Notes under the pieces: model-generated
Databases searched by the model: none
Told to the model about the DNA's origin: nothing
The model's input: only the letters and a program-made list of their open reading frames with translations
Source of the DNA: Gallintestinimicrobium propionicum
GTDB taxonomy: Bacteria > Bacillota > Clostridia > Lachnospirales > Lachnospiraceae
Length of the DNA stretch: 64,000 nucleotides
Direction: 5' to 3'
Assembly (NCBI RefSeq): GCF_025567525.1
Contig: NZ_JAOQJY010000006.1
Coordinates: 128,724-192,723, forward strand
Shown here: piece after piece, positions 59,869 through 64,000 of the stretch
How positions within the stretch are numbered: the stretch's first letter is position 1
How the letters are laid out: every line of letters starts with the position of its first letter
Position numbers and translations under genes: made by a program

Positions 59869-60786
59869 ATGAGACACCTGATGAACCCACTGGATTTTTC
59901 TGTGGAAGAGCTGGATCAGCTCTTTGATCTTGCCAACGACATCGAGAAACACCCTGACAAATATGCCCATACCTGCGAGGGCAAAAAGCTGGCGACCTGT
60001 TTCTACGAGCCGAGCACCAGAACCCGTTTAAGCTTTGAAGCCGCTATGATGAACCTGGGCGGCAAAGTGCTCGGATTTGCGGATGCATCCAATTCCTCCG
60101 CTTCCAAAGGCGAAAGTGTTTCCGACACGATCCGCGTCATTTCCTGCTACGCCGATATCTGCGCAATGCGCCATCCCAAAGAGGGTGCTCCGATCGTTGC
60201 CGCTGAGAAATCCCGCATTCCCGTCATCAATGCCGGTGACGGCGGTCATCAGCATCCGACCCAGACCTATGCCGATCTGCTGACCATCCGTTCCTTAAAG
60301 GGGCATTTAAACAACCTGACCATCGGTCTGTGCGGCGACTTAAAATTCGGTCGTACCGTGCACTCCTTAGTCAACGCGCTCTCCCGCTACGACAACCTCC
60401 GGTTCATCTTCATTTCCCCGACCGAGCTGCGGGTTCCGGATTATATCACAGAGATGCTGCGTGAAAAAAATATTCCTTATGAAGAAGTCATCCGTCTGGA
60501 AGACAAGCTGCCCGAGCTGGACGTTCTTTACATGACCCGCGTTCAGAAAGAGCGTTTCTTCAACGAAGAGGATTATGTCCGCCTGAAGGATTTCTATATC
60601 CTGACTGCTAAAAAAATGAAGCTCGCACCGCCCGACATGCTGGTGCTGCACCCCCTCCCCAGAGTTAACGAAATCTCTGTCGATGTGGATGACGACCCGA
60701 GAGCCGTTTATTTCAAACAGGTGCAGTACGCGGTCTATGTTCGGATGGCGCTGATTCTGACCCTCTTAAATATTCATGTGGACTGA
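59869..60786 (+). CDS. pyrB: Aspartate carbamoyltransferase catalytic chain
   Basis: The 305-residue enzyme joins carbamoyl phosphate and aspartate, the second step of pyrimidine synthesis. The carbamoyl-phosphate motif STRTRLSFEAAM and GDGGHQHPTQ, HPLPRVNEI are intact. The start ATG 59869 has AAGGAGGA upstream. pyrI follows after 17 bases, so the class B (catalytic plus regulatory) enzyme is formed. The carAB products at 23 kb supply the substrate. Confidence 0.98.
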   Translation: MRHLMNPLDFSVEELDQLFDLANDIEKHPDKYAHTCEGKKLATCFYEPSTRTRLSFEAAMMNLGGKVLGFADASNSSASKGESVSDTIRVISCYADICAMRHPKEGAPIVAAEKSRIPVINAGDGGHQHPTQTYADLLTIRSLKGHLNNLTIGLCGDLKFGRTVHSLVNALSRYDNLRFIFISPTELRVPDYITEMLREKNIPYEEVIRLEDKLPELDVLYMTRVQKERFFNEEDYVRLKDFYILTAKKMKLAPPDMLVLHPLPRVNEISVDVDDDPRAVYFKQVQYAVYVRMALILTLLNIHVD

Positions 60787-60803
60787 GAAAAAGGAGATTT
60801 CTT

Positions 60804-61238
60804 ATGTTAAACGTAGGTAAAATTGAAGAAGGCTTTGTACTCGACCATATTCAGGCAGGCATGGCAATGTCCATCTATCACCATCTGCAGCTCGATAAGC
60901 TCGACTGCACCGTTGCGATCATCAAAAATGCACGCAGCGACAAGATGGGCAAAAAGGACATTCTGAAGGTAGAATGCGATGTCAACATGCTCGACCTCGA
61001 CGTTCTCGGCTTTATCGACCATAACATCACCGTCAATGTCATCAAAAGCGGGGATATCGTCGAAAAGAAAGAATTAAAGCTTCCCAAACAGATCAAAAAC
61101 GTCATTCGCTGCAAAAATCCCCGCTGTATTACCTCGATCGAGCAGGAGCTGCCGCAGATCTTCGTCCTCGCTGACCCGAACAAGGAAGTTTATCGCTGCA
61201 AATACTGTGAAGAAAAATTTGACAAACAAAATCTTTAA
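60804..61238 (+). CDS. pyrI: Aspartate carbamoyltransferase regulatory chain
   Basis: The 144-residue regulatory subunit binds CTP and ATP in its N-terminal domain and one zinc in its C-terminal domain, whose four Cys are visible (RCKNPRCITS and RCKYCEEKF). It makes the catalytic chain sensitive to CTP/ATP. pyrI in Firmicutes is restricted to some Clostridia; most Bacilli lack it. It starts at ATG 60804 with AAGGAG upstream. Confidence 0.97.
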   Translation: MLNVGKIEEGFVLDHIQAGMAMSIYHHLQLDKLDCTVAIIKNARSDKMGKKDILKVECDVNMLDLDVLGFIDHNITVNVIKSGDIVEKKELKLPKQIKNVIRCKNPRCITSIEQELPQIFVLADPNKEVYRCKYCEEKFDKQNL

Positions 61239-61278
61239 TGCTTAAAATAGGGGGTAGTATACAAAGGAGAATCCCATC

Positions 61279-61896
61279 ATGTCCTTTTTTGATGAAATTA
61301 AAACAGAAATCCAGACAGAGCAGAACCAGAAGTCAAATTTGGCAGAGCAGATGTCTGCCGCCCAGGCTCCACAGGCTGCTTCTGAACCTGCCCCCACAGC
61401 TCCCGTTTTGCCGGAACGCATGCCAGAATTCGTTCAGGAAGAGTTAAAGACCTTGCAGGAAACCATCCGTCAGGATGCCCGCAGCGGGAAATACCAGACC
61501 GTCGGCGGCAAGCATCTTTTCGATGGAACCCGCCTCTGGCACGAGGGCGACTACCGTCAGGGAACGGCCCTGCTTGCAAACTTTTATCCGTTTCTGTCTC
61601 GCGACCGGATGCAGGAAAAGGAAATTCTGACACAGAGCAAACGCCTCTTTTCCGGCTACCGCTACGAGGTACGCTATACGCTTTCCAAAGACGGCGCCTT
61701 TTATTTCAATTATTTTAAAGAAGAAATGAAAAAACAGGGATTTGTCATCAGCGACCTGTCCGTTTCCTTAAAAGACGGCAGCTTCGCACCGCTCCCGTTT
61801 ACAGCAAGCGGCACCGTTCGGTATGATTTCGAGCTCGAGCATTATCTTTCCGATTATCCGAAGCTCTATTATACCTGGCACCTGGAAGTTGTGTAA
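61279..61896 (+). CDS. Hypothetical protein downstream of pyrI
   Basis: A 205-residue protein without signal or membrane segments. It has a helical, Gln/Glu-rich N-terminus (1-35), a Pro/Ala linker (36-48), a conserved-looking middle (FVQEELKTLQETIRQDARSGKY) and a beta-rich C-terminal half ending in YYTWHLEVV. I do not recognise a family. AAGGAG lies nine bases before ATG 61279. The 40-base gap from pyrI suggests it belongs to the pyrBI transcript, though no pyrimidine role is evident. A family-3 repeat begins on its stop codon. Confidence 0.65.
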   Translation: MSFFDEIKTEIQTEQNQKSNLAEQMSAAQAPQAASEPAPTAPVLPERMPEFVQEELKTLQETIRQDARSGKYQTVGGKHLFDGTRLWHEGDYRQGTALLANFYPFLSRDRMQEKEILTQSKRLFSGYRYEVRYTLSKDGAFYFNYFKEEMKKQGFVISDLSVSLKDGSFAPLPFTASGTVRYDFELEHYLSDYPKLYYTWHLEVV

Positions 61897-62026
61897 AAAA
61901 GAATCCTGCGAAGCAGGATTCTCCGCCTGCGGCGGGTCGCGCAAGCGACATTCTTCCATTCCGCTGCAGTGCGATCCACGCGCAGCGCGTTTTTATTTCA
62001 TAGGACGCATTTTCCTATAAAATAAA
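61895..62026 (+). repeat. Family-3 modular multi-hairpin repeat, full variant
   Basis: Same module order as 3638-3771 with covarying arms: AATCCTGC/GCAGGATT, GCCTGC/GCGGGT, GTCGC/GCGAC, TGCGAT.. and the final TTTTATTTCATAGGA/TCCTATAAAATAAA. Stem sequences differ but the stems persist, pointing to selection on structure. Confidence 0.75.
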
Positions 62027-62066
62027 CAATAGAATGCTCGCTCTGCGGGCATTCTATTGTCATGAA
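62027..62066 (+). repeat. Family-1 palindrome, copy 6
   Basis: CAATAGAATGCTCGCTCTGCGGGCATTCTATTGTCATGAAC, directly joined to a family-3 element. Confidence 0.85.
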
Positions 62067-62069
62067 CAA

Positions 62070-62115
62070 TTGCCCCCGGCAACAGAGAACCAAAATCCTC
62101 TGCTGCCGGGGGCAT
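62070..62115. terminator. Hairpin between the 61279 gene and the ZIP transporter gene
   Basis: TGCCCCCGGCAACAGAG pairs with CTCTGCTGCCGGGGGCA, followed by ATCCTTTTAT on the plus strand. It separates converging genes. Confidence 0.72.
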
Positions 62116-62119
62116 CCTT

Positions 62120-62899
62120 TTATCCCAGCGCCACATCCAGCACCATCATCAGTACAAATCCGACCGCAAATCCAACCGTTCCCAGATTCGAATGCTCGCC
62201 CTCCGAGGCTTCCGGAATCAGCTCTTCTACGACAACATAGAGCATCGCGCCCGCCGCAAATGACAACAGATACGGCAAAAACGGATCGATCACGCTGGCG
62301 AGTGCGATGGTCAGCGCCGCACCGACCGGCTCTACCGCTCCCGAAAGCGTTCCGTACAGAAACGCCTTTTTGCGGCTCATCTGTCCTTCGCTCTTTAACG
62401 GCATCGAAATGATTGCACCCTCCGGGAAGTTTTGGATCGCAATTCCGATCGCCAGTGAAAACGCTCCGGCGGCGGTAATCCCGGTGCTGCCCGAAAGCAT
62501 GCCCGCGAACACGACGCCGACCGCCATGCCCTCCGGAATGTTATGCAGTGTCACCGCAAGGACAAGCATCGTCGTCTTTTTCAGGGAGGTTTTTGGTCCC
62601 TCCGCTTCCTGTGTACCAAGGTGCAGATGCGGGATAACGCGGTCCATCCCCAGTAAAAACGCCATGCCCAAAAGCATGCCAGCTGCCGCCGGTACAAATG
62701 CAAGCCGTCCCATTCCCGCCGCCATATCCATCGACGGAATCAAAAGCGACCAGACAGACGCCGCTACCATGACGCCGGATGCAAAGCCCAGCAGCCCTTT
62801 CTGCAGCAGCTCGTTGAGTTTGTCTTTCAGAAAAAATACACATGCCGAACCGAGCGTCGTCCCGGCAAGCGGAATCATCAATCCCCAAAAAACTGTCAT
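62120..62899 (-). CDS. ZIP-family divalent metal transporter
   Basis: A 259-residue transporter with about eight helices and the two ZIP metal-site signatures on helices 4 and 5: TLHNIPEGMAVG and IQNFPEGAIISM. This is the ZupT-like GufA subfamily, moving zinc or related ions inward. The start ATG 62899 has GGGAGG four bases upstream; the frame to 62941 has no site. It is convergent with the 61279 gene. Metal specificity is not readable. Confidence 0.92.
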   Translation of the reverse strand: MTVFWGLMIPLAGTTLGSACVFFLKDKLNELLQKGLLGFASGVMVAASVWSLLIPSMDMAAGMGRLAFVPAAAGMLLGMAFLLGMDRVIPHLHLGTQEAEGPKTSLKKTTMLVLAVTLHNIPEGMAVGVVFAGMLSGSTGITAAGAFSLAIGIAIQNFPEGAIISMPLKSEGQMSRKKAFLYGTLSGAVEPVGAALTIALASVIDPFLPYLLSFAAGAMLYVVVEELIPEASEGEHSNLGTVGFAVGFVLMMVLDVALG

Positions 62900-62937
62900 G
62901 CTTCCTCCCATTTCTGCGCACCCTGTTATTATTCCTG

Positions 62938-62970
62938 ACAATAGAATGCTCGCAGAGCATGCATTTTATT
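62938..62970 (-). repeat. Family-1 palindrome, copy 7 (partial, inverted)
   Basis: CAATAGAATGCTCGCAGAGCATGCATTTTATT: opposite orientation with a diverged right arm. It overlaps the end of the PF06541 gene. Confidence 0.7.
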
Positions 62971-63913
62971 TTTTTTCTCTTTTCTTATATTCCACAGCGG
63001 ATTTCTTCAGTTCTTCCAATGCTTCGGAGAACTTCTTCGAAACCATGCTCGGGTTGCCGCGCAGCATATCGCGTTTTGTGAAATCCTTCAGGAAAGAGGC
63101 CAGCTCCGGACGCTGTAGGTTCACACCAAATTTTGAACGCAGGTCGAACAGCTCTTCCCGGTTGACATTCAATCTTCCGCTGGGCAACAGCTCCTTTGCA
63201 CGCTCGAAACGCTTTTCGATACCGTTTACCAGCTCATCCCGGCGCTGTACAAAGCCAGCCCTGGTGCTCTCGACACTCTGGTTCCACTCTTTTTTGCGGT
63301 TTTCCCAGTTTTCTTCGGAAACCGCCAGAATCACATCCAGACGCCTCTGCATCTTTTCCAGTTCGTCCTTGGCCTGCTCCATCCGAACCAGTACATCGCG
63401 CAAATCCAGGGCCGCCTTGAAGGAAAGGGCGAAGTCCGCTGCAAAAATCACAGTCACAACCATCGTCACACCCGTCAGCACCGAAGACGGAAGCCAGAGT
63501 GCAAACGCTTCGATCGGCTTGTGGATCATCCGCGTCATCAGGATCGTCAGAAATCCCCATGCCAGCGAAGATTCCAGGCAGATTTGACCCTGGAAGTTGA
63601 ATTTTTTATGAGAATAATCCCAGTAACGGACTTTGAACAGCGTTTCCATCAGCACGCCCGTGATATATTCCAGCACTGTCGCGCCCACGCAGCCCGCCAC
63701 ATACGTTAAAATCAGATTGTCCTGAAACGGCATCGACACGATCAGCATCATCAATGCGCCCGTTCCATACAGCGGCAGAAAAGGTCCACGAATAAAACCG
63801 CGATTTACAAACCGTTTTTCATGCAGTGAAACATAGGTCGATTCAAAGCACCAACCAAAAAAGCTGTAAAAGAAAAAGAAAAACAGCCATTGAATCCAGG
63901 TATATCCCAGCAT
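62966..63913 (-). CDS. PF06541-family membrane protein with C-terminal coiled coil
   Basis: A 315-residue protein. The N-terminal half has four membrane segments and the family landmarks FYSFFGWCFESTYVS, NRGFIRGPFLPLYGTGA and VRYWDYS..FNFQGQICLESSLAWGF of PF06541 (annotated as putative ABC transporter permease, but function unproven). Residues 175-315 form a long charged helix (KDELEKMQRRLDVIL ... ERAKELLPSGRLN), probably a coiled coil. The ATG at 63913 is preceded by AGGA at short distance; a GTG at 63925 is an alternative. The partner is unknown. Confidence 0.82.
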   Translation of the reverse strand: MLGYTWIQWLFFFFFYSFFGWCFESTYVSLHEKRFVNRGFIRGPFLPLYGTGALMMLIVSMPFQDNLILTYVAGCVGATVLEYITGVLMETLFKVRYWDYSHKKFNFQGQICLESSLAWGFLTILMTRMIHKPIEAFALWLPSSVLTGVTMVVTVIFAADFALSFKAALDLRDVLVRMEQAKDELEKMQRRLDVILAVSEENWENRKKEWNQSVESTRAGFVQRRDELVNGIEKRFERAKELLPSGRLNVNREELFDLRSKFGVNLQRPELASFLKDFTKRDMLRGNPSMVSKKFSEALEELKKSAVEYKKREKK

Positions 63914-64000
63914 ACGTCCTGCCACTCAAAATGTGTTTAAATATACTCAAACACATCGAGAAATTGAAGTCCTTGCGGATACTTCTTACTGCTTCATTGT

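Noticed and set aside
62307..63587. Plus-strand open frame of 426 codons across two genes
   Set aside because: Antisense to both the ZIP transporter and the PF06541 gene, spanning their junction. Low-complexity Ser/Pro/Ala content shows it is a shadow frame.
63926..64000. End of another gene at the right edge
   Set aside because: Short frames such as KYPQGLQFLDVFEYI can be read on the minus strand, but a stop codon lies just upstream in the same frame and nothing is recognisable.

Overview
The window looks like chromosomal DNA from a Gram-positive, spore-forming anaerobe of class Clostridia, most likely a Lachnospiraceae relative with roughly balanced base composition. This rests on canonical -35/-10 promoters with strong AGGAGG ribosome sites, two T-box leaders (thrS, trp), an L20-type leader before infC-rpmI, SpoIIM and SpoVB homologues, a TrpG-TrpD fusion, and the protein families present. 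The species cannot be fixed from sequence alone. About four fifths of the genes lie on the minus strand. I saw no tRNA, rRNA, CRISPR array or prophage.

Layout. 1-5.9 kb: infC-rpmI with an attenuated leader, a DUF1540 protein, T-box-controlled thrS, a SEC-C protein and an SGNH hydrolase. 5.9-16.8 kb: a lysR-HAD-corA operon, purB and purA, a SpoVB-like flippase, DAHP synthase, a XerD-like recombinase, spoIIM and a NUDIX hydrolase. 16.9-22.7 kb: a clostripain-family protease with a strange Trp/Asp tail beside a zinc-ribbon protein, an IS200 element, and two PLP enzymes of sulfur amino acid metabolism. 23-31.4 kb: carAB and a heterodimeric ABC exporter. 31.5-47.2 kb is accessory and patchy: D-serine dehydratase, a decayed acetyltransferase, a secreted 29-residue-repeat protein with a TetR regulator, small-enzyme genes (AlkD-like, GNAT, PPOX, SdpI-like, aspartyl protease), a LytTR-DUF3021-KTR-ABC operon, MATE efflux and an NlpC/P60 protein. 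47.4-64 kb: a GH38 mannosidase, ilvE, the complete trp operon (trpE-GD-C-F-B-A) under a TGG T-box, pyrBI behind a leader-peptide attenuator, a ZIP transporter and a PF06541 membrane protein.

Metabolic logic. DAHP synthase feeds chorismate to the trp operon. carAB supplies carbamoyl phosphate to pyrBI. purA and purB make AMP. Much of the control appears to be RNA-based: T-boxes for Thr and Trp, an L20-type attenuator for infC-rpmI, a pyrL-like leader for pyrBI, a 28-bp 5' hairpin ahead of carAB, and a hairpin-T-run right at the start of the MATE transcript.

The most unusual structure is the set of interspersed, strongly folding intergenic repeats. Three families are recognisable: a 41-bp palindrome, a 95-260-bp element with terminal inverted repeats, and a modular multi-hairpin element that abuts terminators in three of its five copies. 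Together they fill most long intergenic gaps.
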